Origin: CAWAHD01 sp963781785
GTDB lineage: Bacteria > Planctomycetota > Planctomycetia > Isosphaerales > Isosphaeraceae
Direction: 5' to 3'
Length of the DNA: 64,000 nt
Assembly (NCBI GenBank): GCA_963781785.1
Contig: CAWAHD010000005.1
Location: forward strand, 3,534,001 to 3,598,000
Shown: one piece after another, positions 8,436 through 18,096 of the stretch
Position numbering within the stretch: position 1 is the first letter of the stretch
How the letters are laid out: each line of letters starts with the position of its first letter
The notes under the pieces: generated by a model
What the model saw: the letters and a program-made list of their open reading frames with translations, nothing else
What the model was told of the DNA's origin: nothing
The model's database searches: none
Position numbers and translations under genes: made by a program

Positions 8436-9431
8436 TCATGGTTGCTTGACATCGGCTCGCTTCGCCGCCGGCTTCTCGAGCATCTGGAGCCTCCTCATGT
8501 TCATGCCTGGAATGACCGGCTTGGGTTTCTCAACGCCCAGTTCTTCTTCGAGCTCGTCGCTATCATTCCCGAAGGCTCCCCAGACCCCGCCGAAGCCCGT
8601 GAAGCGGTCGACCTTCTGGACGTTTTGCCAGACCGCCTTCTGCGCGTCGGTCAGGATCGGGCTCAGGAGCGGGTCAATGCTCATGGGGAAGAACTGGTTG
8701 CCGTAGAGCAGGTAATCGACATAGAGCTGCCAACCACTCTCCCAGTTCGACGACAGCGCGTCCTGGAGCTTGGTGCGCTGCGGCGGGGAGAAGTAGAGCA
8801 CGCGATCGATCGCGTCGATCAAGAAGCGGATCGTACACTGCTTTCGATAGGCATCCCGCTCGTCGTGTTCGACGCGGTATCTTGACCATTGCTCGGGAGT
8901 GAGGTCCTTCTTCATCACGGCGGAGAGTGCTTCGTCGAGGAGCTTGCTGCCGTCGAGGTTGTTCCGCAATTGAGCGTTTGCCGGTCCGATTACCCTGGGC
9001 TGGAGCTGTGCGTCGACCACTTTCGAGACGACCTCATCGACGACCTGCTGGGCATCGCGATTGATCCGGCGGAATTCCTCGGTGCTCAACTGGCAGACGC
9101 GGCGGACGAGGATGAGCTCGCCCCGCACGGCCGGCCGTGCCTGGTTCTTGCATTGCTGGATCATCGGCGCACGATTGTTCTGATTGACGACGCGGATCGC
9201 TTTTCCTTTGACGGCCGGCCTGGGAGCTTTTTTGACCGGCTCGGCTCGCTCAGCGGCGGCCTTTTGGGCCGCGCCGGCGGCGACGGTCTTGGCCTCGATC
9301 TTGGTCGCGGCCGTCGCTTGAGCGGGGGCCTGGGCCGCGCCGGTCTTGGTTGCCTGGGCGACGACGACCGCCGACGTGAAGACCGCGCACACGCCAACGC
9401 TGACCGTGAGAGTGCGAATGGGCTGTCTCAT
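8436..9431 (-). CDS. secreted helical protein, divergent paralogue 3 of 3
   Basis: 331 residues with a signal peptide (TLTVSVGVCAVFTSAVVVAQ), then a low-complexity Ala/Lys/Pro stretch of about 60 residues (AAQAPAQATAATKIEAKT), then helical regions. The layout follows the other two paralogues: a Cys/LSTEE block (RRVCQLSTEEFRRINRDAQQ), a DLTPEQWSRYRVEHDERDAY segment, and YFSPPQRTKLQDAL in the position of their second LTxxQ-like helix, ending in LLSPILTDAQKAVW. The start overlaps the stop of the DUF4175-like gene by 4 bp (ATGA), indicating translational coupling. The function is unknown. Confidence 0.65.
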   Translation of the reverse strand: MRQPIRTLTVSVGVCAVFTSAVVVAQATKTGAAQAPAQATAATKIEAKTVAAGAAQKAAAERAEPVKKAPRPAVKGKAIRVVNQNNRAPMIQQCKNQARPAVRGELILVRRVCQLSTEEFRRINRDAQQVVDEVVSKVVDAQLQPRVIGPANAQLRNNLDGSKLLDEALSAVMKKDLTPEQWSRYRVEHDERDAYRKQCTIRFLIDAIDRVLYFSPPQRTKLQDALSSNWESGWQLYVDYLLYGNQFFPMSIDPLLSPILTDAQKAVWQNVQKVDRFTGFGGVWGAFGNDSDELEEELGVEKPKPVIPGMNMRRLQMLEKPAAKRADVKQP

Positions 9432-12400
9432 TGTCCTCCGGCGTTTCGTTCCAGCCGGTTGAAGTACTCGTCCAGGCCGGCGCGGAACTCTTCGGGCAGT
9501 TTGGCTCCCGATTCACCGCTGACCTGGGGAATGCCCCGGTCTTCGCGGACTTCCTTGTCGTTTGAGCCGCCGCCGAAGAGGGCCAAGGCCGAGTCGAGGG
9601 TCTTGCCATGACCGCCGCCGCCGGGGGTCGCTCCCCCGCCGCCACCGCCGCCCTTGGGGTTGATTCGTTTGGACTGCAAGAGCAGCTCGATGGCCTCGGT
9701 CTCCGCGGCGATGGCCGTGCTTCCCGTGTCGGGTTGCGCCAGAATCTGGGTCGCCTCCTGCATCACTTCCGAAACGCGGCCCAGAAGCCGCATCTCGAAG
9801 GCGAACTCGGTTGCCGCGTCGGGGAGTTCAGCGATGGCCGCGCCGAGCTTGTCGACGCGATCGCTCAAGATCTTCTGGGTGCCGGACAGGTTGAGGGCCT
9901 GGCCGTGGTAATCGTCGGACGCCAGTACGGGGCGGGCCTGCTCGACCACGCGGGTCTCCTCACGCAGGTTGACCTCGCCCTCGAGGATCTGGAGGGCTTC
10001 GAGCACGAGCGCCGGCGGGAGGCTGCTCTTGGACTTGGCCTTGCACGTGCCGCCCTTGCTCGCTTCGACCAGGTCTTCAGCCCAGCGGTCCAGGGTGTCG
10101 GACCAGTATTCGCACTGGGCGACCGACATGCCGTTCTCTTTCGTGAGATCATCGCCGATTTGCCGCAAGCTGCCGACCACATCCTGTTGCCGCATCTCGT
10201 CGATCACAGCCTTGAATCGCTCGAATCGGCGGCGCTCGAAGTACGCCGACATGTCGTCCATGATGTCGGAGACGTCGTGGCTCGCCTTGGCTTCCTCGGC
10301 AGACATCTCGTCGATGACTTTCGAAGGCTCCTTGCCGACCTGGTAGCCGGGCACGCCGAAGACCGCGCTCAACTGCGTGTCGATCCGGCCGCCGATCTTG
10401 TACTGGTGCCGCGAGGCGGCCTTGAGCCGCTTGACGAGGGTGCTTCCCTCGAGGTTGGCGAGCACGCGATTGAGCTCGTCGGCGATTTTCTCGAATTCGG
10501 CCAGAAGGTCCCGCTGCTGCGCGATCGCCTCATCCACTTTTTCTTCCGCCGGAGACTCTTCGGGCTTCTTCGAGCTCGCCCCGCCGCCAACGAGGGTGGT
10601 GACGGGAAGGCGCAACGATGGCGTCTTGCTCTTGCTCTTGGGCGCGTTTTGATTGGCTTTCTCGTCCGGAGGCTGCTGTGACGATTCGCCGTCGGCAATC
10701 TGGGGAACCGCCGAAGGCGGCTTCTCCGGCCCGGGAGCCGGTTCGGAGGGCGAGCCCTTGCCGGAAGCGCGCGTCTGACCGGCCATCATCGACTTGTTGT
10801 TGCTCTTGGATGCCGAGTTCTTGGACTCGGAGCTCTGGGAGTTGGAGTTCTTGGACTGGGAACTCTGGGATTGAGAGCTCTGGGACGCGGAGCTCTTGGA
10901 TTCGGAGCTCCTGGAGGCGGAGCTTCTGGCCCCTGCCTGGGCCAGGCTGGGGGCCTGAGCGGCTTCCCGCAGCAAGTCGGCGACGGAAGGCATGCGATTG
11001 GAGGCGATGTCCTTCAAGATCTGGAGCATCTCGGCCCACTTTTCCAGGGGCGCGATCCCGAACTCGGGGTTGCGCATGGCTTGCTTGATTAGGTCTTCGC
11101 CGCTTGCGGTCAGGCCCGTAAGCTGACGGCCGTTGGCACGTTCCGCCACGGCCTGGTTCTCGATGCGCCGTCGGGTCTCGGGCCGGTCGAGGTCTTCCGG
11201 CGACAGGGCGCGCAACTGCTTGTTGGTTTCGTACAACTGCATCTCGCGGTCACGGACCAACAGCGACTGCCGATGCCACTTGCTCAACTGCTCGGTGATC
11301 CAGATGGCATGCTGCTCGGCGGTGAGCACGTAGAACGTGTAAGTCGGGGAATAGATGCGCCCGCGGCCGGGGAGGTAGTCTTCCACGAACAGACGGACGC
11401 TCACCGGCTGGGGCTCGATGCCCAGCGACCGCGCGGAGAACGTGCCGGGGAGATCGAGCGAGTCCTTGTCGAATCCGCCAGCGGCCAGGATCCGCTCTCC
11501 CTTGGCCGGCGAGCTGGCGACACTGTCCTCGGTGGCCTGCCAGTCGAGGCCGACCTGCTTGATTCCAAAATCGTCGGAGGCCCTCACCTTGAAGGCGAGC
11601 TGCTCGATGTCGAGCACGACCTTCTGCCGGGGGAGGTCTTCGCAGGTGAGCGAGGGGGCCTCGTCCTCGGTGGCCGTGATCGCCAGAGTGAATGGCTCCT
11701 TGCCGGCCAGGCCGAGCTTGTCTTTCCAGGCAAACTCCATTTTGCGCGAGCTGGCGATCACGGTGAGGGGGCTCGAGACCCTGGCACCGGCGGGGGGCTC
11801 TTGCTTGCCGTCGACCGTGGCGGAGTCGAGCTCGCGGCCGGCGGTCGCGACGAAGGTCGCCTGAGATCCCTTGACCAGGGAGACGGCTCCGCCCCGAACG
11901 TCTCTGGTGCGAGGCGCGGGCAAGCCCAGATACTTGGGCAGCCGGACGTCCGCCACGATCGAGGTCAGCTCGGGGCGAAGGGTGGGCTCGATGTGCGCGG
12001 TTTGCGTCGCGTCGCCGATCTTGACCTCGAGCGTGCCCGGATCGAGCTGCGGCGGGAACTCGAGCGTGTACTGACCGTCGTTCAATCGGGCGACGACGGG
12101 CGCTTGAGCGCCGAGCTGGCCGACAGCCTGATCGGGCCGCCACACGGTGTTGCCCGCGAGCCGGAGGTCGAGCGAGAATGGCTCTCCGTGGGCAACGACG
12201 ATCCGGTCGGGGAGCGGCTCGAGCGTGGTGAAGGTGTAGCGCGGGGCGTTGCCCCAGGGGGCAAGAAACCGTTGCCAGGCATTGGCAGCGGCGGCCGGAT
12301 AGAGGGCGAACACGGCAATCGCGGCCGCCAGCGGTACGGCAGTCAGCCAGCCCCAGACCCGATGGCGTGGGTGCGGCACGGCGTCGCCAAAATCGCGGCG

Positions 12401-12826
12401 CTCGGCGTCGAGCGCAACCTCGCGGATGGCGGCTTCGCAGAGCGCACGCGACCTTGCCTGCTCGAAGTCGTTCTTCACGAGCTCGATGATCCCCAGAAGC
12501 TGGTCTCCGACGCCGGGATGCTTGCGCGCGAGCAGCCTGGCAAGCTGCTCGAGACGGCGATGGCGCCAGACCCAGCGATGCAAGGCCAGCGGAATGTTCG
12601 CACACGCCAGGGCCGCGGCGACGAAGAGGCTGATGCGCAACCAGCCCGGCGTGTCGAAAAGGCGATCGAGACCGAACAAGAGCAGATACGCGACCAGGAC
12701 GCCAAAGGCGGCCGCAGCGACAGCCTCGACGATCTTGATCGTCCAGACCTGGCGGCGAAACTGGTGCATCTGGCCCTGAAGCGAATCAGGAAGCCGCAGC
12801 CGATCGGGTGCATACGCGAGGCTCAT
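9428..12826 (-). CDS. large DUF4175-like membrane-anchored protein with Ser-rich repeats
   Basis: About 1,132 residues. The ATG at 12826 is preferred over the upstream in-frame start at 12907 because it has GGAG about 10 nt upstream and opens with a plausible MSLAYAPDRLRLPDSL. Two N-terminal membrane segments (near VEAVAAAAFGVLVAYLLLFG and LFVAAALACANIPLAL) and a third near residue 150 precede a long exported region with Ig-like stretches. Around residue 660-710 is a Ser-rich array (SSESKSSASQSSQSQSSQSK and similar), then a Pro/Lys linker and a coiled-coil C-terminal third. The end has a Gly run and a short tail. Large proteins of this design sit beside vWA/MoxR genes in planctomycetes. It probably anchors or couples the complex across the membrane; this is inference. 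Confidence 0.65.
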   Translation of the reverse strand: MSLAYAPDRLRLPDSLQGQMHQFRRQVWTIKIVEAVAAAAFGVLVAYLLLFGLDRLFDTPGWLRISLFVAAALACANIPLALHRWVWRHRRLEQLARLLARKHPGVGDQLLGIIELVKNDFEQARSRALCEAAIREVALDAERRDFGDAVPHPRHRVWGWLTAVPLAAAIAVFALYPAAAANAWQRFLAPWGNAPRYTFTTLEPLPDRIVVAHGEPFSLDLRLAGNTVWRPDQAVGQLGAQAPVVARLNDGQYTLEFPPQLDPGTLEVKIGDATQTAHIEPTLRPELTSIVADVRLPKYLGLPAPRTRDVRGGAVSLVKGSQATFVATAGRELDSATVDGKQEPPAGARVSSPLTVIASSRKMEFAWKDKLGLAGKEPFTLAITATEDEAPSLTCEDLPRQKVVLDIEQLAFKVRASDDFGIKQVGLDWQATEDSVASSPAKGERILAAGGFDKDSLDLPGTFSARSLGIEPQPVSVRLFVEDYLPGRGRIYSPTYTFYVLTAEQHAIWITEQLSKWHRQSLLVRDREMQLYETNKQLRALSPEDLDRPETRRRIENQAVAERANGRQLTGLTASGEDLIKQAMRNPEFGIAPLEKWAEMLQILKDIASNRMPSVADLLREAAQAPSLAQAGARSSASRSSESKSSASQSSQSQSSQSKNSNSQSSESKNSASKSNNKSMMAGQTRASGKGSPSEPAPGPEKPPSAVPQIADGESSQQPPDEKANQNAPKSKSKTPSLRLPVTTLVGGGASSKKPEESPAEEKVDEAIAQQRDLLAEFEKIADELNRVLANLEGSTLVKRLKAASRHQYKIGGRIDTQLSAVFGVPGYQVGKEPSKVIDEMSAEEAKASHDVSDIMDDMSAYFERRRFERFKAVIDEMRQQDVVGSLRQIGDDLTKENGMSVAQCEYWSDTLDRWAEDLVEASKGGTCKAKSKSSLPPALVLEALQILEGEVNLREETRVVEQARPVLASDDYHGQALNLSGTQKILSDRVDKLGAAIAELPDAATEFAFEMRLLGRVSEVMQEATQILAQPDTGSTAIAAETEAIELLLQSKRINPKGGGGGGGATPGGGGHGKTLDSALALFGGGSNDKEVREDRGIPQVSGESGAKLPEEFRAGLDEYFNRLERNAGGQ

Positions 12827-12955
12827 CTTGACATCTCCGTGCCGCTCTTGGCACTGCGCCACGCCCCGGGAAACCCGCCCGGGCACCGCGCCCGGGCCAG
12901 ACCACACTCACTTCACACGGGCAAGAAGCCCATGCCTTCGACGTCCGTCAGAAGA

Positions 12956-15199
12956 TTATACAAGACCGATGACCTTCCGGCCTACCCAGAACATGCCCAG
13001 AAGCGAGATCAACAGGAGGGCGGTGACCGGGTGGCACCAGAGGGGGACGCGGCGCACCAAGGGCGGCGGCTCGGGCAGCTCGGCCAGAGTGCGCACCACC
13101 TCGTCGATCCTGGCGGCGTCCACGACCTTGCCCCCGGTCACCCGCGCCAGCTCTTCCATGACCTCGGGACGAGCCGGGCGGCCCAACTGCTCGGCGGCCG
13201 CACCCTGCACGAAGAACGAGGCATCGAGTGTCGCGCCGGTCTGCTTGCAGAAGAGCCGGACCACGTGCTTGCCCGATTCAAGGGCCGTAAAGCGGCCGGT
13301 GAATTCTCCCCATTCGTCGCCGGCCGACGTGAGCTGCACCAGCTCGGACTTGCCCGACGGGGCCGTGATCCGCGCGGTCACGTCGCCGCCCGGCAAGGGC
13401 TCGCCACTTTTTTCCATGACGTTGGCATGCAGCGTCATCGTCTGGTTGAGCCTGGGCTGGTCGGGCACGTAGTACAGCCGCATCGTTTCGCCCTTGGCCA
13501 TGTTTCTCTGGTAGGCCATCCAGCGCACGACCTGACCCCAGAATCGATAGTGGTACTTGTCTTCGACTCCCTTGCGCCACCGCCAGGCGCCGTCGGTGCC
13601 CATGAACAGAACCTTGCCGGCTCCGAACGTGCGCGTGACCAGAAGGGGCAGCCGTCCATACTGATTCGAGGCGTCCTTGTGGACACAGAGGACGTCGCTG
13701 CCGGCCTTGGCGCGGAGCACCGGAGCGTACCACTGGAACCCCGGCAGTCCCTCCCAGACCTCGGCGTTGTCGTCCTGGGTGTCGGCCAGCTTGGTCAGCA
13801 GGCTGCGGCGGCCCATCTCGGTGAGCTCGAAATGGTTGGCGACACGCGCGCCCCAGCCGCCGGGCTGGCTCGAGTCGAGCACGACGGGACACAGGTCGGC
13901 AAGCTCCGTATCCAGCAGCGACAGCTCGCGGCCCTGCCACCCCGGAATGAACACCAGGCCGCTGGCCTGGTGCTCGACCAAGCCCTTCAAGAGCCGGCAC
14001 TGCTCGGACGTCAACTGGCCGTCGGCCACGCCGACGTCGCCCAGGAAAACCACGTCGAACCGGGCCAGCTCGTCCCGTCCGGATGGGAAGCTCTTGATGT
14101 AATCTTTGTTGCCGCCGCCGGGCTTGGTGAGCTCCGGGTGGAACAACAAACAGGATAGCTCGACGCCCGGGTCGCGGGAGAGGGCATTGCGCAGGTAACG
14201 GTATTCCCACCTGGGCGACGACTCGACGACGAGCACGCGGAGCTTCTCCTGCCGGATCGAGATCGGGGCGCTCAATTTGTTGTTATCGGCGATCGCTTCG
14301 TCGCCATGCCTGGGCACCGAGAGAGTCAGGGTGAAGTCGCCGGTTGCTTTGGGCTTCCAGATCAGCCAGTCGCTCGTCCGGGTCATGGCGCCAACCTTCA
14401 CCTCCTTGGTGACCTGGTCGCCGTCGGAGGCGGTCAGGGTGACCGTCGTGGTGAAATCTCTCGGAAGCGAGCTATCGATCGAGAACGGGATCCGCACCGA
14501 CTTGCCGGCCACGCCGAAGGTCGGAACGTCCAGGCTCAAGAGCTCGACGTCGGGCAGGCGGGAGCGGCTGCCCACGGGCACCGCAAAGACGGGCACGCCC
14601 CTCATCCGCAGGCTCGCGGCCGCCAGCACCGGGGGTGAACCCTCGTTCCAGTCGCCGTCGGAGGCCAGCACGATGCCGCGCAGGTTCTGGATGCGCTGCG
14701 GCGCACGAAGAAGCGGCTCATTCAGGTTCGTGCCATGGCCCGGCTCCGGCTGGGAGAACGCCGAAATGACCACGTTCAACCGCTGGCGGAGCTTGTCCCA
14801 GGTGGGAGCGAGCGTCAAGGGCTCGATCGCTTCCCTGCGCGTCACCGGTTTCGCGGTTCCCTCCGCGGTCGCCTTGCCATTTTCCGCCTCCCGGCTCGGC
14901 GCCCCCTTGCCGCCCGCGGCCGCATCGCGGGTGTCCATGCTGGCGGAGGCATCCCAGAGGATGGCGATTGAAGGCTTCTCCTGCGGGCGAAACTCCTCGA
15001 TCCACTCGGGTTGATTGAGCAGCACGGCCACGAAGGCGACGAGCACCAGCCGGAGCAACTCGAGCAGCCCGATCGACCGGAGATAACCGCTGCGGCGCCA
15101 GGCCGCGAAACAGAAGCCCGCGGTGAGCACGACGACGGCAAGCGACAGCGCGACCGACCAGGGTGTCCCGAGAAACGTGAGCGACCGGGACACGTTCAT
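12956..15199 (-). CDS. vWA-domain membrane protein with glutamine-amidotransferase-like domain
   Basis: 747 residues. Two N-terminal membrane helices (about residues 15-33 and 44-62) lead into a von Willebrand A-like domain with an intact MIDAS start, D83-A-S-A-S87. A beta-rich region follows (DFTTTVTLTASDGDQVTKEV), then a Rossmann/GATase-1-like domain (EKLRVLVVESSPRWEYRYL, DVVFLGDVGV, GLVFIPGWQG) lacking the nucleophilic Cys. A final helix (LLISLLGMFWVGRKVIGLV) anchors the C-terminus. This matches the large vWA proteins next to BatA in many planctomycetes. It overlaps the BatA-like gene by 4 bp. The probable role is as a metal-dependent adhesion/assembly component working with the MoxR ATPase. 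Confidence 0.8.
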   Translation of the reverse strand: MNVSRSLTFLGTPWSVALSLAVVVLTAGFCFAAWRRSGYLRSIGLLELLRLVLVAFVAVLLNQPEWIEEFRPQEKPSIAILWDASASMDTRDAAAGGKGAPSREAENGKATAEGTAKPVTRREAIEPLTLAPTWDKLRQRLNVVISAFSQPEPGHGTNLNEPLLRAPQRIQNLRGIVLASDGDWNEGSPPVLAAASLRMRGVPVFAVPVGSRSRLPDVELLSLDVPTFGVAGKSVRIPFSIDSSLPRDFTTTVTLTASDGDQVTKEVKVGAMTRTSDWLIWKPKATGDFTLTLSVPRHGDEAIADNNKLSAPISIRQEKLRVLVVESSPRWEYRYLRNALSRDPGVELSCLLFHPELTKPGGGNKDYIKSFPSGRDELARFDVVFLGDVGVADGQLTSEQCRLLKGLVEHQASGLVFIPGWQGRELSLLDTELADLCPVVLDSSQPGGWGARVANHFELTEMGRRSLLTKLADTQDDNAEVWEGLPGFQWYAPVLRAKAGSDVLCVHKDASNQYGRLPLLVTRTFGAGKVLFMGTDGAWRWRKGVEDKYHYRFWGQVVRWMAYQRNMAKGETMRLYYVPDQPRLNQTMTLHANVMEKSGEPLPGGDVTARITAPSGKSELVQLTSAGDEWGEFTGRFTALESGKHVVRLFCKQTGATLDASFFVQGAAAEQLGRPARPEVMEELARVTGGKVVDAARIDEVVRTLAELPEPPPLVRRVPLWCHPVTALLLISLLGMFWVGRKVIGLV

Positions 15200-17182
15200 G
15201 AGCTGTTCCCCCGTACTCGCGCCAGCTTGGGCAGGCAGAGGGCGGCCTCGGCCACCATTGCCCCCATCATGGCGATCAAGAACATCCGCCAGATCTCCTG
15301 GATCAGCGAGCCGATGCTGCCCGCGCGGTCGTCCACCCGGTCGAAATCAAGACCCCGGAACAGGCCGGCCACCTGGGCGTCTCCCAGGACCGGCGTCTGG
15401 GCTTCGGCGGCGGCGCGGTTGACGGCCAGCAGCCGTTCCCCTTCCTGGTACACGCCTCGGTGGAACGGATACTCCGTCGACAGGGCCTCCTGGGCGCCCG
15501 AGACGGGCTTCCACAGAGTGGGGTCATCCCGAAGCGGAACGCCGGCGGTAAGCTGACGGGTGCTTCCCAGGGCCTGAGCACCGGCAGCCAGGCGCGCTGG
15601 ACCAAAACATAGAAGACCACGCCGCTCGTAGCCAGTGACGAATCGCTCGGGGCCGGCGTGGTCGCGCAGAAGTAGGCGCGCCCCCCTGTCGGTGACGACC
15701 CGCGCCAGGAGCGGCGCTCCGCCGCGCAGGGTGGCCAGCGGGGTCACCTCGCCCGAGAGCCCGCAGTATTTCCGGATCTGAAGCTGCCCGACCGGCAGAG
15801 GCATGCCGCTCGCGCGTATGGGCGAGCAAGTCCTCATCGCCGCGCCAGCCGTCCACGGGCACGTCCGGCTTCCCCTCGGACCAGGTGGTATAGCGGACGC
15901 CGAAGAGCTCGTCGCTGCCGGGAACTCGCGTGGGAAAGAAGACGACCGACCCGCCGCGATCGATGAGCGACCGGATCTGCCGGGCCACGTCGCCGGAGGG
16001 AATGGGCGCCTGCCACAAGAGAAGCGACACATTGTCCCAATCGACGGCCGGGACCTGACCGGTCGCGACGAACTCGGCTGCGCACTTGATCGACGGGTCG
16101 GGGGAGATCGAGGCGGCCAGTTGCAGGGTGCGGGCCGCCTGGGGATCGTCGACCACGACCACCGACCGCCGCGGCGCGGGCTGCTCGAAGACGAACCAGA
16201 AGTCGTTGTCAGCCGGGTTGGCGTCGGCCGGAATCGAGACCCGCCCCCAGCCGCGGTCCCGGCCTTTTTCCAGCGGGATCGGATGGTCTCTCAGCTCGGT
16301 TTCTCCTCCGGAGAGCGAAACCGGTACCTCGGAGCGTGCGCCGTCAATCTCGAACCCGACGGGAACCGTGATGGTGTCTTCGGAGCTGTTCTGCTGCCGC
16401 GTCAACTTCAAGCTGATCAAAAGCTCGGCGGCGTCGCTGGTCTTCCTGCGGCGGACATCGGTCACCCGCACCGCGAGGTTAGCGGGGGAAATGTCGGGAT
16501 AGGCCAGAAGATGGAACCGGACGCCCTGCGTGAGCTCGAGAAAGCCATCGCGCAGCACCTGCCACCGGCCGCTGGCGGCATTCCAGTCGTTTTCGCGGAG
16601 GTCGGAGCAGATCCAGATCTCGGTCTGGCCGGCCTTGTTGTCCTTGATGTAGTCACGAGCGGCCAGGAGCATGGCGGGCAGATCGGCCGACGAGTCGGCG
16701 GGGCCGGTGCTGGTCGAGGTCAAGAGGTCGGACACAGCCTCGAGCTCGCGGGGCTTGTTGGATGTGCTGTCGATCAAGACCCAGTGAGCCGAGCCCAGCG
16801 TCTCGAGCGCCATTACGAGCTGACGGAGACCTGTCTCGCGCTTGGAGATTCGGGCCAGGGCCCCCTCCTGTTGCATGCTGGGCGAGCGGTCGATCAAGAC
16901 GATCGTCGTATCGGCGCGACCGCCCGCGGCCAGGCCCAGCCAGCCGCCTGCCAGCGGGCGGCTGACGGCGAAGATCAAGGTGGCGATCGCGGCCATTCGA
17001 AAGAGCATGATCAGGAGTTGCCGCAGCCGGGCATACCCGCGCGACATCCGGTTGGCCGCCAGCAGAAACATCATCGCCCCCCAGCGGATCGTCTGATACC
17101 GCCGCTGGTTGATCAGATGGATGATGATCGGCAGCGAAATGAGCGGCAGGGCCAGAAGGAGCATCGGCTGAAGAAAGCTCAT
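15196..17182 (-). CDS. BatA/vWA-domain aerotolerance-type membrane protein (frameshifted)
   Basis: The N-terminus is the classic BatA signature: FLQPMLLLALPLISLPIIIH, then RRYQTIRWGAMMFL, and membrane helices to residue 75. The vWA domain follows with D98-R-S-P-S102 as MIDAS. The first 450 codons are intact. Near 15815 the frame is lost: the continuation GMPLPVGQLQIRKYCGLSGE is in another frame. A short stretch about 15580-15640 (VVFYVLVQRA) reads in the third frame before LAAGAQALGSTRQLTAG resumes. The C-terminus (IWRMFLIAMMGAMVAEAALC) is a membrane helix. Three small indels therefore reconstruct one protein of about 662 residues. It shares 4-bp overlaps with DUF58 upstream and the vWA/GATase gene downstream. 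Confidence 0.75.
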
Positions 17183-18096
17183 CGCACTCCTTTCGCACGG
17201 GTCCGGCCGACCAGAAAACGGATCAGCACCTGTTCGTAATCGTCATCGATCAAGACGCGATGGTAGTCGATGGCCGACTCCCGGACGACCTGGATCAGGC
17301 CTTCCAAGTATCCGGAGACAGCCTTGTGATAACGGTCGGCGATCTCGCTGGGCTCGGCGAAGATGGACGGGCCTCCTTCCATGTCGATGAACCGCATGGG
17401 GCGGCGGAAATCGAAGCCGAGCTCCTGGGAATCGAGCAAGTGGAACACGGCGGTATCGTGCTTGCGGAACCGCAGGTGCTGGAAGCAGCCGCGCAAGAGG
17501 TCGGGCTCGACGAACAGGTCCGAGATGATCACGACCAGAGCCCGCTGGGAAATCGTCTCGGCAAGCTCGTGGAGGACCGGGACAATCTGGGTCTGGCCCT
17601 GGGGCTGGGTTTGCTCGAGGACGTCGAAGACGGACATCAAGTGCGACGGATTGCGGCGCGGGGGCACGGTGCGCACGATGCCTCCCGCGACGCACGAGAG
17701 CCCGATCGCGTCTCCCTGGAGGAGGGCCAGGTGGCCCAGTGCCGCGGCGAGCCGGCGGGCGTATTCGAGCTTGGTGACCTCCTTCGAGCCGAAGCCCATG
17801 GAGCCGCTGGTGTCGAGCACGACGCAACACCGCAGATTCGTGTCAGCCTCGAACTCCTTGACGAAGAACCGGTCGGATCGGCCGTAGGCTCGCCAGTCGA
17901 GCCGCCGGAGGTCGTCGCCCGGCACATATTTTCGATACTCCGCGAATTCGACGCTCGAGCCGCGATGAGGGCTGGGATGCCGGCCGGAAACCGTCCCCTG
18001 CATGGGCCGCCGCGCGAGGAGCGGAAAGCCCGCCAGCCGCGCCAGCACGCCGGGGTCGAGGAAGCTTCGAGATCGGCGATCGGGGAACATAGGCAA
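17179..18096 (-). CDS. DUF58 domain-containing protein
   Basis: 305 residues. The DUF58 signature is clear: EFAEYRKYVPGDDLRRLDWR at about residues 50-69, followed by KEFEADTNLRCCVVLDTSGS with a vWA-like MIDAS (DTSGS, residues 95-99). DUF58 proteins occur next to MoxR ATPases in nearly all bacteria that have them and are thought to be substrates or partners of the ATPase. The gene starts directly after the MoxR stop and overlaps the BatA-like gene by 4 bp, so it is the second gene of the long minus-strand unit. The C-terminus (YEQVLIRFLVGRTRAKG) is typical of the planctomycete form. The molecular function remains unknown in the family. Confidence 0.9.
   Translation of the reverse strand: MPMFPDRRSRSFLDPGVLARLAGFPLLARRPMQGTVSGRHPSPHRGSSVEFAEYRKYVPGDDLRRLDWRAYGRSDRFFVKEFEADTNLRCCVVLDTSGSMGFGSKEVTKLEYARRLAAALGHLALLQGDAIGLSCVAGGIVRTVPPRRNPSHLMSVFDVLEQTQPQGQTQIVPVLHELAETISQRALVVIISDLFVEPDLLRGCFQHLRFRKHDTAVFHLLDSQELGFDFRRPMRFIDMEGGPSIFAEPSEIADRYHKAVSGYLEGLIQVVRESAIDYHRVLIDDDYEQVLIRFLVGRTRAKGVR

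Noticed and set aside
11273..14158. 961-codon open frame on the plus strand
   Set aside because: It is antisense to the DUF4175-like and vWA genes, has no ribosome-binding site or family match, and reflects high GC at third codon positions.
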